Shown here piece after piece: positions 1 through 12,208 of a stretch of 64,000 nt of DNA. The translations under genes were made by a program, and so were the position numbers. Position 1 is the first letter of the stretch; each line of letters starts with the position of its first letter. This stretch comes from Euryodendron excelsum. Taxonomy: Eukaryota > Streptophyta > Magnoliopsida > Ericales > Pentaphylacaceae. Below the pieces are notes generated by a model. That model searched no databases. It worked only from the letters and a program-made list of their open reading frames with translations, and was not told where the DNA came from. The stretch spans positions 39,253,501-39,317,500 of the forward strand of contig CM065378.1 in assembly GCA_033060915.1 (NCBI GenBank), read 5' to 3'.

Positions 1-302
1 TATTGTCTTTATTTTTTTGGCAAGAAATTTGTGTGTACATATGTTTCTCATAAATTGCATGCACTATTTTTCAATACTCTCAAAACTTATTTTTTAACAA
101 TAATATGAAATTATACTTAGAAATCTCTTTAAATATTGTTAAACAATCCTACTTTAATTGATCATTGTGTGAAGGGTGAGAGGGGCATACCAAATTGGCA
201 GAGAGATTGGTGGTAGAAGGCCCTCCGGGAAGTTAATGCAAACGTTGACTAGGTGGAGGAAAGAGAGCTAAGGCGGACTTAGGAAGAAAGAGAATGACAA
301 TG

Positions 303-361
<59 letters not shown>

Positions 362-502
362 TCTTAGCTTGCTGTTGGTTATGACATTGATGGTGTTTTG
401 CTAAGCGAAGGATCTTCTCTTTATATAGGCGAGGGGACCTCGGTGACTAAGCTAACCCGTGAGTGCTCAGGACCAGTTGGCCAGTCCCTCTTATTGACTT
501 CA
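1..502. other. Unclassified repeat-derived sequence, left part
   Basis: No gene is seen. The stretch is repeated at 42745-43275 and contains a long (GA)n run. It flanks the LTR-like sequence that starts at 503 and is probably an older element into which that LTR inserted. I cannot classify it. Confidence 0.5.
309..359. repeat. (GA)n microsatellite
   Basis: This is an uninterrupted run of GA dinucleotides, 51 bases long. The paralogous run in block B (43069-43135) is 67 bases, so the tract has changed length since the duplication. Confidence 0.95.
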
Positions 503-2005
503 TGTCTTGATTTTAATGATAACAAAATAATACGTTAAGGATTTAATGACTTTACTTAGTGTAAAAATCATATTATGTGTTTAATCTCATTAGGTTTATG
601 AATTGAAGGTTGAAATATTAAAGATATTGAAGATCTTGTATGTTGCAAACTTATTAAGCATGTTGAAGGTTGTTGAGCAAGAATGTTTGAATTATGAAGA
701 ATCTTACAACAAGATTATGTTCATAATATTATTTCAAAAAGATTAAAGGTACTCAAAGATGATGAAGACTTGTTGAAATGAATATCACAAGACATGTAAG
801 CTCTATATAAAGATTTAAAGATGCCTTGCATCAATGGAAGGCTGAAGAACTCTACAAAGGATTAATATGGATTAAATTCATTTCGAGGAGATTGAATGTG
901 TTTTTGAAGATCAACATATCTTAAATAAGTTGTTTCAAGTTTTAGAAGCTTCATTTGGATGATTCTTTAAAAGCTTGAAGATTTGAGAAAATTTTGGTCA
1001 AAATTGACAAAAGTTGAAATCTCTGAACAGAGGAGTCGACACCTCCATTCTCGGAGTTGACACATTAGTTAATAATGCAAAGTTTTGAAAAAAGTTCAAA
1101 AGGATTGACACCTCTATTATAGGAATCAACACATTTGGACAAACCTTTGATGAAGTTTGGTGGAAGTTAGAGGAGTTGACACCTAGATTTCAGGGATTGA
1201 CACTTTTGGGCAGAATGTTGAACAACATTTGTACCTCCATTCCAGGGGTCAACACTTAGAGCCCAATGAACGGATTTTTGAACGTTCTGTTAGGCCGAAA
1301 ACACATTAAATGCTCACTCAACTATTACCAAAGGCTAGAATCAATGTAAGGCTATAAATACAAAATTTTCACAACATTTATACATGAGAATAGAAGATTA
1401 TAAGTGCTGTATTTAAAGATCAAAGCCGATTTTTTGAACCCTAACTACTACATTGTCTTTGTTGAATACTTGGGGGTTATTCATTGAGCTTAACTTACTT
1501 ATGTATTCTTTGTGAGAGATACTCATCATATAAATTTTATTTATTTGGCTTGGGTGGGTTTGTAAACCTGTGAATTTGAGTGCTTTTAAAAAAAAATATA
1601 TTTATATGTTTGAGTGAAACTTGCACAAAATCATTTATAAGTTTAAGCGAAACTTTGAATCAAACTACTTGGGTTTTGAAAGTTTAGGAAGAACTCTTAT
1701 AAAAGTGAGTTAGGCACTTGATAAATTAGCAATAATTGTGTAAAAGGACTTTTATATAGTGGAGAAGGCTTTCAAGGAGATCTTGAGGGAGATGACGTAA
1801 GTTACAAGTTATGACCAAATCTTGATAAATCGTTGTGTGTTCATCGTGCCCTGTTTTTTTCCTTTTTTATCATGTTATTGATTGCTTTGTTCATACATTA
1901 ATTAGCTATTGTTCCATTACTTTAGTAGTTTTTAATTGCATTATTTGATATTACCTTTGAGAAACTCAATTCACGCCCCCCTTGGGTTGTATATTCGGGC
2001 CAACA
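503..2005 (+). repeat. Probable solo LTR (block A copy)
   Basis: The stretch begins TGTCTTGATTTTAATG and ends with a caattcacgcccccttggg tract followed by GGGCCAACA. That is the usual look of the end of a plant copia LTR. Within it, a motif resembling GTCGACACCTCCATTC recurs several times between 1030 and 1250. No internal domain follows. I could not find a matching 5-bp target duplication, so the exact ends and the solo-LTR call are inference. Confidence 0.45.
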
Positions 2006-2880
2006 CCTCTGGGCCCAACATTCTAGAGGTCAACCTTGCAACCGAGATCTTCCCTAGAGTATTAGTGGGATTCAGTCAAGTGGCAGTACTTGACCTACAT
2101 TAAATGCTTTTGTCTTGTTCCGATGATATATATTCCATGGAGATCTGCTGAAGATTTCTCTCTCTAAGACTTGTTAAGGGCGAGGCTGCCTTGACGAGTC
2201 CACAATTTCATCCTTCAATTCACTTGTTTCCTGATGGTCCCATGCGAGGGCGATCTTGAGGGGGCCCCTAAGTCCTACTACCAACCTAAGTTGTTGAGTT
2301 GCCTTATGGAGAATCTTAGTCAAGTAATAGAAAGATGGCTTAATGGAGAGTATGCTCAACGGAGAGGTTCTATGATTAAGCCAGGAAATGCTGAGCGTGA
2401 AGCAGTAAGAGGGGTGCACTTAGGCGGAGAGTCATTCAGCCAGATTGAGGGGATGTGTCGAGGTGCCATTCATTGGCGAGGAGCCCTCTTGGTGCCTAAG
2501 CTAGGAGGAATGCCTCAAGTATTGTCCTCGGCTGGCGAGGCTCGACCATTGAGGAGAGGATGACATGGAGCTGATGTGGTCCACCACATAGGAGATCAGA
2601 TGCCATGCCCTTACAATCATGGAAGTGTTTTAAGGCGTATATTACCTGTTTCTCAAAATATTTTTTGACCACATTTCACATTCTTTTCTTCCCTTGTCAC
2701 TTCTTCTTCTTCTTTTTGTCAACCATGAGTTAGTGTGTTGACTTCATCCAATAGTTTCTCTCAAATGAAACGTCTTTAGATATCTTACGATTTCATAAAG
2801 TCCTTCTGGCTTGTCATGTACACATAATATTAGTACTTTATTCAGAACTTGATCTATATATATCAAAATATTTAAGTCTA
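2006..2880. other. Unclassified repeat-derived sequence, right part
   Basis: This stretch matches 44760-45640 in block B. It has a 109-codon open frame at 2234-2563, but the frame is not kept in block B and resembles nothing I recognise, so I do not call a gene. It is probably the right half of the older element that flanks the LTR at 503-2005. Confidence 0.4.
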
Positions 2881-3045
2881 ATGAAAAGTGTGAAATTAGT
2901 TATCATATTTCATTATACATAGGAATAGTCCAATCTATGTCTCATGCTACAAGTCGGACCTATCAACACCGTAATATACTTTCTTATTGATTAATGATAA
3001 AATTTAAATTGTGTGCTTTTTTTTTTTTATTTTTTATTTTTATAA
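2881..3045. other. A-only sequence left of the Helitron
   Basis: This is AT-rich sequence without a block B counterpart, and no gene is seen. It ends in a T-rich run immediately before the Helitron terminus. Confidence 0.5.
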
Positions 3046-6000
3046 CTAGCGGTATTGTATGTGCGTTGCACGTGGTATGTATATACATATATTTTGGACA
3101 TTCTAGGAACTCCAACCTTCGATAAATTTGTTGCATGATACGTAAAAAGAAATTGTGTTAATTATCGTGCTCTTGGGTATATTGAATCAAATGTTTGCAG
3201 GAACATAAAACATGCATTCACATATATGGCCTGATGGATTTTTTTCAAAATTCTTTACTTGTCCTTTTTCTTAAACCAAATAAGATTGCTTCAACCATTT
3301 AAGATAGTGCTAAATTTCTTAACTGGCCACCAAGTTCCTATATGCAAACAATTAAGTAAACATGCTAACCATTTGCATCAAATTAGAGGAAATCATATGA
3401 TCATACGATGGATGTAAAAATTTATAAAGCAACATATAGACAACATTAGTATTGAAATTATGAAAGCATTACCAAGAGTGTAGAATTGTTTTCTTGAGTT
3501 ATTTACAAATTCCATGATTTACATTTCTAAACTTCAATGAGAAAGCAACTGATTCTTGGAGAACGAACCGATCTATTCCCATGATCACTAAGCAAAAAGC
3601 ATATGGAAAGCAGTGGCCATTTTGGACTATTTTTGTATAATATCGGAACTCTTTTGCAATCTGCTGATGGCATCAAGCAAAAGAATTAGAAAATAACAAA
3701 GCAATGATTGAAAATTGGCACAGCTTCAACAAAGTTCATGTTAACTGTGTACTTCAAATCTCAACATCAAATTATCTGTATATTGCATATTATATATTTT
3801 TCCTCACCTAGAATGCCACCAGTTTACAAACAAATGAAGAAGAAACTAATTGGGAAAAAAAAAAAAACTGGAAGAAATAGCTAATGCAGAAAGTAAATTA
3901 CTACAGTCACGTTTCAAAGCAACTATAAACAAAAAATTTGGCAAAAAATCTAAAATTAAAGGAGACTAAAATAACTGAAAAATTAGTTAGGACTCAACCT
4001 ACTGCTTGTTAGAAGTTTGAATGAAAGAAAACAAGGAGTCTCATATGCAGATTCTACATAAAAGTTCATCCATACTCCGCAGCCCCATGAGCTCGTGTTT
4101 ATGGCCAGATAAGCCCGTTGAGTGACTCTAGGCCGGGTCTCTCTTGGGGGCTCGTGCTCCCTACTCGTGGTGTTGTGGGATTTATGACAGGGTCGTGACG
4201 TAACTTAGTTGCTTTCCTTTCATGTACCAAAGAAAAAAAAAGAAGTATAGAATTAACAACACCAAGATATAGTGCATGTGAATGAGTGGAAAGAAATTGC
4301 GAAAGATTTTGTTGTTGTTAAGTTCTGCTAGCATAGTTACACAGTAACACATTTTCCTTATTATTTGAAGGTAGACCAACTTTTGGCCATTGACACAAAA
4401 AATAAAAAAAATAATAAAAGGTTTCTAATTCTTTTTTCTTTTTTTCTTTTCTTTTCCCTGCTGCATCCATCATCATCAAACTTATTTCATGACCATAACC
4501 TGCTAACTGTCAGTAACCTGAAGCCAACAAGGAGCTTTTCTACTCACTCATGACTTGCACGTGATAATGTAGCCATAAGTAGAATGTCCTGCTACCATGA
4601 TATGAAGAACAAACCAAAATCTTCTACGTGCCATTCCAAGGGAAATGAATAGGAGCTACAAGAAGTGAGTTTATGCATTCAAAATAATACAAATGCCAAT
4701 GTTGAGAAAGAGAGCTGCAATGACAACTCATCCAAAATGCTGCCAAAATTATTGGTGTGCAACTCCTTTACTATAAACAAATTGAATCCCAACAAAAAAA
4801 GCAAAAAAAAAAAAGAAAAGAGAAAAGTAAAACTCCGAATTAATGCGAGTGAGAACTAAAAGAACAAAACTAAAAGAGCAATTTATCTGGCTCCCAACTA
4901 CACCTGCTTCATGAGCAATTGCACTCAAATACTCTGTCCATAATAAGGGATTAAAAAACATGAAGTGAAATCAATAAAATGATGGAGGCACAGTGAACTA
5001 ACTTGATTAAGATATGAGGGGTTACCCACCCCGATTTGCTCGAAATGTTCCAAGGAGGTTGTACCATAGGGTCTAGTTGAAATCTTGGCTTGAGCTTGAA
5101 CACCTTCTCAGTCATCATAAGTTAAAAAGATTGGAAACTCAATACAATACAGACTTTCTCTTGGTTTTCAAACTCTTCAAAAATGTTCTACGTCAAATTT
5201 TACCATATGATAACCTACTTAACATGCTTGACCAAGGGAAAGTATGTCCTAAAGAAAATCTATATCAAACACAAAAAAGGAAAAAAAAAAATAATAAAAA
5301 CAGAACAAAAACTTTCCCCAAGATCCAAATCAGTCAGGATTTGTTACTTGAGAAGCAAAACTATCCAAGAAAAACCAAATCAAATCAAAGCATGCTTGGA
5401 AGGTCAAAACATGAGTGTTCAAGAATATAAAGATCATAAACTTGATTTGGTTCGTTTTGAACACAGGCAATTGTTAGGTCGAAGCATTCTTCGTAGAAGG
5501 CATTTTAAAACATAGAACATGCATGCATTATACTAGTCTATAAAACATAACAGCCCATAATCAATTCTTTTATGCCAACATGCAACTGTAGATATAGCAC
5601 CTTGATCACCAAATGGAACATAAATAATAACATTGATTTATATCCTACAAATGCCCTTACCGTGATCAATTGATAGAAATTTGTACAATTCATGTGCATT
5701 TCTATCACATGCAAAATAAGCAATTTTTAAATCCTCTGCCAAACACACAGTACGGGTTAAATTTGCATGTGGCATCCAAGAAGTTTTCAATGCATGTATG
5801 TTTACAAGTTTAGATAAAGAAAGGGAGACTGAGAGAGAGACAGAGAGACCATTTTGTCCTGTAATCAGTTTTAGAGAGGAACCAAAAAAATGACAAGTTA
5901 TTCTTCTTCATGTATAACTTACATTTCAACTTTGATAATAATTAGAAATTAAAATTATTACAAAAATGGCAATTTGAAATTAATCCTGGCAAACACAATT

Positions 6001-6681
6001 TTTCAAACATGTTAGATGCAGTAGCATGTAATATGTACGTAGCACTTTATGGGAAAACATAGAGAGAAGAAACCTAGAATAATCAAAGACCTCATCGTTG
6101 TCAATGAAGAGTCCAATAGAAACAATGGAGGAATTCCAACTTTCAAGGACAGTCTTCAATGGACTTTGTTTGCAGGCTAACGACTCTGTGGGAGTGTTAG
6201 TGAAATGGGTGTCCATTCGACCATACGCAGGTTTGATAGAAGTAGAATGTCTCCATAACATGAGAAGAGAGGATCAAAAATATAAAATGCAATTGAAAAT
6301 TTTAAGGTGCCTGGAAAGATCGTTACGTTTTGTTGGTGCTGATCGACAGAACTACCGAACACTACGTTTTTGTTGGATAGCGGACACACAGGAGGTTTGA
6401 ACCGTTTCAACTTTCAATGAGTTTGAAAAGTCGAGGCGGTAGCTAACAGGTCTGTCATTTCTTTTCATTTTAAGGGCATTTTTGGAACAAAAAAGTGTAG
6501 GAAACTCTTTGAAGGCTTCCATCTTTTAAAATAGTAGAGAAATGAGTTTGAAAAGTCGTGGCGGTAGCTAACAGGCCTGTCATTTCTTTTCATTTTAAGG
6601 GCATTTTTGGAACAAAAAAGTGTAGGAAACTCTTTGAAGGCTTCCGTCTTTTAAGATAGTATGTATATATATATATATAGA
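3046..6681 (-). mobile_element. Non-autonomous Helitron
   Basis: Read on the - strand the element starts TCTATATATATATATACATA at 6681 and ends CTAG at 3046. A short GTGC-GTT-GCAC hairpin (3061-3071, stem extendable to 3059-3073) lies about ten bases before the end. The base before TC is A and the base after CTAG is T, the AT target typical of Helitrons. The length is 3636 bp. No Rep or helicase coding is seen, so it would need an autonomous partner. The inside is AT-rich and has only short open frames; host gene fragments may have been captured, but I recognise none. Confidence 0.75.
6417..6662. repeat. 125-bp tandem duplication in the Helitron 5' end
   Basis: The 125-bp unit beginning ATGAGTTTGAAAAGTCG at 6417 is repeated from 6542 with a few substitutions. 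It sits just inside the 5' terminus of the Helitron (- strand orientation). Confidence 0.9.
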
Positions 6682-7829
6682 TGAGCATTCTGAGTATAAT
6701 GCAGCTCTCTTATGACCTCCCATGCTTACAAAGGATGAGTGATAATTCAGGCTCCCTAATGACAATCCTGTGCTTGTGAAAAGAGTAGAAATTCACACAA
6801 AGTTCTCCCCTAGTTAGAAAAAATTATTCAGTGCTCTAGGAGCGCTACTTTTCCTTACTCCTTCACTCATATGAGGGTGAGTTTCTTACTTGTTAGATAA
6901 GATATTTGACCACCTAACAGAAGGGACTTCACTACTATATGAGTAGTAAAGTAAAGAATGACGTGGTACTCCAAGACCACTGAATAATTTTTTCCTAACC
7001 AAGCTTAGAAAATCTAAATCTCAATATGCAATTCAGAATGTAAAGGACAAAATAGAATGTATAGGTCACAAATCATATGGAACTTTTTTGTTGTATTGTA
7101 CATCTAGACTAGTATGGAACAGGGATTGATAATTATGATCCACACTTCTAACCTTTTATTGTTTTGCTGAACTCAAACATGGGAAGGGGTGACTAACGTA
7201 ACAATTTCCCTTAGGCGTGATCATAGGAGTTGTCACTCGCTGCAAAATATTCGGTTTGAGTCATAATTACTGACTCAAAAAGGGCGAACCAATCACTGCA
7301 TCCCCACTAAAGTGTAAGCGACATTTAATCTATTCTCAACAACATTTAGTTTGCGCAACTACTACTACAAATGGATTCAAACACGAGATTATTGAGAGAA
7401 TAGCAAAATTTTAAGTCCAGACAATGAAACCTGTTCGACTACCACCTTGCTGGTATTTACACTCCTTAACTAGTCAATAGCAAAGAATGCTTATAAACAG
7501 TTGATTGGACTAAAACGAATATGGAGTCCATGCAATATACCCTTCAAATATAATTTGTGATATTTTTTTGATCTACACCTTTAGTTCATGTTGAGGATTT
7601 TGATGCCTTCTGTACAAAAAATTTAAAATAGATAGAAATCCAAAACAAATACCTAGGGATGATTTTATATTTGTAAATTGTTCTATTGCTGCAACATTTA
7701 TATTAGATCTTTTTTTATTTTAGTATGATCTTGAAAATATTATCTAATTAAATACTTTTTTTTTTGGGATAAATTTTAGTCTGAATTAAAAAATAAACAT
7801 AAAGTTAGGTTCATATATAGACTCTATTT
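6682..7829. other. Non-coding stretch between Helitron and MITE
   Basis: No gene is seen. It contains the small MITE listed at 6813-6999. Up to 7704 it has no counterpart in block B; from 7705 on it is shared with B from 45645. Confidence 0.6.
6813..6999. mobile_element. Small MITE with inverted ends
   Basis: The left end GTTAGAAAAAATTATTCAGTG and the reverse complement of the right end (GTTAGGAAAAAATTATTCAG) match closely. The inverted repeats frame 187 bp without coding. The target duplication is unclear, so the superfamily is not assigned. Confidence 0.6.
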
Positions 7830-8132
7830 GGTACAGCTTAAATTTAGTTTTTTTGCTTATAAGAAAAAAATAGATTTTTTAAGCTCTTTTAAGCTTTTTT
7901 TTTTATTTTTTATACTTTTATGAGCTTGATAAGTAAAGAAGCTAAATAGCAAAATAGTAAAAAAGTTGAAAAAATTCAACTTTTTTATTTATAAGCTAAA
8001 AAAAGCCGAAAAAAATTTGTAAAAAAGCCTTCAGCCGATTCAGATACCAAATCCCATCTCTTGGAGAGAGGTGCAGAAGCTCTCCCTTTGACTGGGGGGG
8101 GGGGGGGGGGGGGGGGGTTACTAAACCGCCCA
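7830..8132. mobile_element. hAT-like MITE (block A copy)
   Basis: The left end resembles CTATTTGGTACAGCTT and the right end, on the other strand, resembles GGCGGTTTAGTAA. Similar 8-bp flanks (TATAGACT and CATAGTCT) are possible remains of a target duplication. The interior is A/T-rich. The same element is in block B at 45755-46023, so it predates the duplication. Confidence 0.4.
8094..8117 (+). repeat. Homopolymer run of 24 G
   Basis: Twenty-four consecutive G residues lie near the right end of the MITE. Block B has only six G residues at the same place (around 46000), so the run expanded in block A or its length reflects a sequencing uncertainty. Confidence 0.9.
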
Positions 8133-8426
8133 TAGTCTTACCCTTTCTAGAACCATCAGTATAAAAGTCCTTTGTCATTGAAAAGTTATTGATTTTCTTA
8201 AACTCAGCTAGAAAATAAAACTAACTGGTGCAAAACGCATGGGAGTAAAATTAATTGAGAAATGAAAACTTACAAGAAAGGACTATATCAATAATTGTTA
8301 TTAGAATAAAACTATACTGGCCGGTTGAATCGATCCTAATGGTGACGGGGGGCAGGGCTGCAGCCCTCCAAAATTTTTAAATTTCTCTTATACACCCATA
8401 GATTTTTGTATATTTAGAAACAAATA

Positions 8427-8431
8427 TAGTG
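8427..8431 (+). other. Left target-site duplication of the gypsy element
   Basis: TAGTG precedes the 5' LTR and is repeated right after the 3' LTR at 21977-21981. Block B has a single TAGTG at the matching place near 46316. Confidence 0.9.
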
Positions 8432-9070
8432 TGGTGATGATGGTTTCCAGACCAGATGGGGTCCGCATTATCTGTCGACCGGCACCGATTAGATCACGTC
8501 TTCCCACGTCATCTGACCTTCACCCGACCAGGACCCCCAACGATTCGCCCTTGTCTCTCCAGAGAGGACTAGACGCTCGAAAAGATATTCCACTCTGGTA
8601 GGCCCCCCCGACCACGTCAATAGGGCCCACACCTAACACTGGACACCCTGGCATATACTAGGGGCGTGGACGTGGGCGTGGGCGTGGCGTGTACAAGCAA
8701 CAATCGCCATGCCTCTGACACCGTTCTGAAACATGCCACCCTAGAGTGTAGAGAAGGCCTTCTCGAGTGCTCTGTCACAGCTCTGATCCTCCAACGAGAG
8801 GTCGTCACGTGGAGAGGCCCCCCACTACTCCCATGCAGACATACAAGGCCAAACGACCAATCTCTCCAGGTACGCTAACACACACATACCAGAAGAAAAC
8901 CCTAAAACTATTTCTCTCTATCAACTTCATCCCCTTGAATCTAACTTGAATACTGGAGGGCCTTTGGCTGCCACCACACTTATGGGCTTGGTGCAAGAGA
9001 TCATCGACCAGCTGGCAGAGAGCTTGTCTTGGACCTGAGGGCAAGGCACCACGAGTTTGCTATATCATCA
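8432..9070 (+). repeat. 5' LTR of the gypsy element
   Basis: It begins TGGTGATGATGG and ends ATATCATCA. It matches the 3' LTR at 21347-21976. It contains a small CGTGGGCGTGGGCGTGG repeat around 8665-8692 that is shorter in the 3' copy. Confidence 0.9.
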
Positions 9071-9072
9071 GC

Positions 9073-9090
9073 TGGCGCCGTCTGTGGGAA
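9073..9090 (+). promoter_or_regulatory. tRNA primer-binding site
   Basis: TGGCGCCGTCTGTGGGAA starts two bases after the 5' LTR. A TGGCGCC start is usual for the primer site in Tat and Athila elements. It would prime minus-strand DNA synthesis. Confidence 0.85.
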
Positions 9091-9117
9091 CAACTATTCT
9101 CGTGGCTTTTCATAGTC

Positions 9118-10497
9118 TTGACTAGGTCTGGGATTAGCACTCACCTAGAAGGAAATTCGATGGCAGATTTAAGCGCTGAGAAGATAGCCGCCTTGGAGAA
9201 GACGGTGGCGGACATGATGGCCAGCATGCAACAGTTGACCCCCCAAAACGCAGAGTTACTTCAACGAGTCCCAGCCCTATCTGAGGGGATTCCACTGCCA
9301 CCCAATCCGCTGGCAACCGGACAAGAGGAACAGGAGGTTGACAAGGAGCCTTCCATTTGCCCCAATGGCAGTGAAAACAGCAACAGAGGGCGGGTGGAGG
9401 ACCCTCTCCTCCGCTGTGAGCCCCACGTCAAGGAAGCACAAATCAGCCATGCCATCCAGTAGAGAATCAAGATGGTAGGCGACAAACCAGAGAGTTCCCA
9501 CACATGGGATGAATAACTGAGGGCCATGCAAGCCCAGATGGTAAGAGTTTTGGCCGATGTGGAGGCTAAGGCTCCAAACATTATGGACGCCCTCATTGGC
9601 CGAACAGCTTCACCATTCACACAGAAGGTGATGGACTACCCACTCCCCCCGAAGTTTAAAATGCTGACTTTGGATGCGTTTGATGGATCAAAAAACTCGG
9701 TGGACCACTTGGAGACATTCAGGGCGCTCATGCACTTGCAGGTAGTGCCATATGAGATCATGTGCAGACTTTTTCCAATCGCGTTGAAGGGTTCGGCGCG
9801 AACCTGGTTCAACAAAATCAAATCAACGGCGGTTTCAACCTTCAAAGAACTTAGCAAGCTCTTTGTGAGCCACTACATTAGGGCCTAGAGGCAAAGGAGG
9901 CTTGCGACATACTTGTTGACTGTGAGGCAAAAGAAGAAGGATACGCTGCGGGAGTATGTGGGGAGGTTCAACCAGGAGACCCTGGCCGTGGACGACGTGG
10001 ATGACAAGGTGGCCATCACGGCATTCATGAGTGGCTTAAGAAGTAGGAAACTCCTTTTCTCCTTATCGAAGAGGCCGCCCCAAGACATGGCCGAATTGAT
10101 ACTTCGGGCTCAGAAGCACATGAATGCCGAAGATGCCATGAGCGCCAGGTGAGATAATGATGAAGGAAGCGACTCGCTCGCAGAAAAGAAGAGGTCGGGT
10201 GGTACCTTGAACTAGGAAAGGGAGTCCAAGGCTAGTAGGACCAGTACCCGGGGGGAAGAAAGATGCGAGCATTACCGCGGTTTAGACCGAACGTTCACCC
10301 CACCCAAGACAAAGTTGAAGGACATGTTGCTGGAGATCAGGGACGACCTGAACCTGAAATGGCCCTAGCCTCTGAAGACACCCTCGAGCAGGAGGAATAT
10401 GAGGAGATACTGCCAGTTCCACCTCGATCATGGCCATGACACAGAAGATTGTATTGACCTGAAGCAGCAGATCGACGATCTGATCAAACAGGGATGA
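9118..10497 (+). pseudogene. gag: gag of the Tat-lineage gypsy element (degenerate)
   Basis: Gag builds the retrotransposon particle and binds its RNA. A start at 9160 (MADLSAEK) is likely, with a possible in-frame start at 9118. The retrotransposon gag core is read at about 9640-10150: a KFKMLTLDAFDGS segment, then ALKGSARTWFNKIK, then LREYVGRFNQETLAVDD and VAITAFMSGLRSRKLLFSL. A zinc-knuckle-like [14 protein letters not shown] follows near 10410-10450. All of this is typical of Tat gag. The frame is cut by stops near 9460, 9512, 9886, 10150, 10214 and 10366, mostly TAG or TGA. Gag and pol probably formed one reading frame, since protease follows in continuity past the TGA at 10495. Confidence 0.85.
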
Positions 10498-11330
10498 CTC
10501 AGTCGTTATGTTGCTGGTCGAGATCGAACACGGGGGAACGGCGCAGCCCTGCACGAATAGAAACAACCACCCAACCCATTGGGAAAATAAGGGTCATTGC
10601 AGGATGATTCGCTGGAGGAGGGGAGTCCTCTTTAGCACGGAAGAAGCTCGTTCGGGACATCCGAACCGAAGAAGAAGTAATGCTGGTCGGGGTAGCCAGC
10701 AAGAAGACGAAGACCGAAGGCCCGTGATCACCTTCACTGAAGAAGAAGCTGCCGAGCTACACCAACCACATAATGGCCCTTTGGTCATCTCCGCGGTGAT
10801 CTCCAACTTTAAAACTTGGAGAATCTTGGTCGACAGTGGAAGCTCGGCTGACATCTTGTTCCGGGGGGCCTTCGAGCAGATGCAGATCGGGCAAGAGAAG
10901 CTGAAGCCAGTCAACTCTCCCCTGGTCGGCTTTATAGGAAATCAGGTGGTCCCTCTTGGGTTTATCGCCTTACCAGTGACCCTTAGGGGGGAACCATACC
11001 GAGCGATGAAAATGGTCCACTTCTTGGTCGTGGACTGCCCATCTGCATACAATGCCATCATTGGACGAACTGCTCTGAACTAGTTCAAAGCAGTCACTTC
11101 CACGTATTATCTCTGAATCAAATTCCCGATCGACTCTGGGGTCGGATACGCCAAGGGAGACCAAAACGAAGCACGGGAATGCTACATGGCCTCCCTTAAA
11201 GGGGAACCCAACAGAGAGACCCTGGTCATCGAAGAGCTCGAGCCGAGGGATGAAGAGGAAGTCAGGAGGGGTGAGCCCGTGGAAGAGCTGGAGGATGTTC
11301 TAGTCGGGGCCTAGGAGCAGAACAGGATAG
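10498..11330 (+). pseudogene. Aspartic protease region of gypsy pol (degenerate)
   Basis: The protease would cut the gag-pol polyprotein. The catalytic motif is read as LVDSGSSADIL, with the Asp codon at 10832-10834, followed by the hydrophobic AYNAIIGRTALN stretch around 11045-11085 that forms the second conserved block in retropepsins. The frame runs without a stop from 10508 to 11083, then meets a TAG, probably a former TGG. The linker to RT (SLKGEPNRE, LEELKQQLRRFL) is also recognisable. It is part of one polyprotein with gag and RT. Confidence 0.8.
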
Positions 11331-12208
11331 TAAAGATTGGGGCGGCCGCACTAGAGGAGTTGAAGCAGCAGCTGCGGAGGTTCCTAAAGGACAACATTGA
11401 TGCGTTCACCTGGTCTCACAAGGATATGCCTGGCATTGACACGTGAGTAGAAGCTCATTACTTGAACATTAACTCTAAGGCCAGGCCGGTCAAGTAGAAG
11501 AGAAGGAATTTCGTGCCGAATAGAAATAATGCAGTTGCGGAGGAAGCGGAGAAGCTAGTGCAGGCGAAGTTCATAAGAGAAGTGCATTACCCCACTTGGC
11601 TCTCCAATGTTGTCATGGTAAAGAAGTCCAATGGGAAATGGCGAATGTGCGTCGACTTCACCGACTTAAACAAAGCGTGCCCAAATGACAGTTTTTCCCT
11701 GCCAACCGTCGACCTCCTCGTCGACTCTACCACAGGGTATGAAATGCTAACTTTTATGGATGCTTTTCAGGCTATAACCAGATCTGGATGGCCGAGCGTG
11801 ACCAGGAGCATGCAGTATTGATCACAAACTGGGGCTTTTATTGCTACAACATCATGTCATTTGGCCTAAAGAATGCAGGGACAACATACCAATAGCTGGT
11901 CAACCTCATGTTCAAATCACAGATTGTGCATAATGTAGAAGTTTACGTAGACGACATGTTGGTGAAGAGCAAGGAAGTTGTCGATCACCTGCGGGATCTC
12001 GAAGAGATGTTCCAAACACTCCACAAGTACCAGATGAAGCTCAATCCTGCCAAGTGTGCCTTCGGCATTACCTCGGGGAAGTTCCTTGGCTTCATGGTCT
12101 CACAAAAGGGGATTAAGGCGAACCCAGAAAAGATTCAAGCCATCATTGACATGCAAGCACCTCGGACGACAAAGGATGTTCAGCTCCTGGCAGGACGTGT
12201 CGTAGCGC
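11331..12208 (+). pseudogene. Reverse transcriptase of gypsy pol, left part
   Basis: This is the RT that copies element RNA into DNA. Recognisable blocks are KSNGKWRMCVDFTDLNKACP near 11620-11680, a DAF block near 11760, NWGFYCYNIMSFGLKNAG near 11830-11880, and VYVDDMLVKSK at 11941-11973 with the YVDD active site at 11944-11955. A single missing base at about 11769 shifts the frame between the DAF and GYNQIW blocks. Stops occur at 11498 and near 11893. At 12208 the gene is cut by an inserted solo LTR and resumes at 13714. Confidence 0.9.

Noticed and set aside
2234..2563. 109-codon open frame in block A
   Set aside because: The frame is broken in block B and no similarity is recognised.
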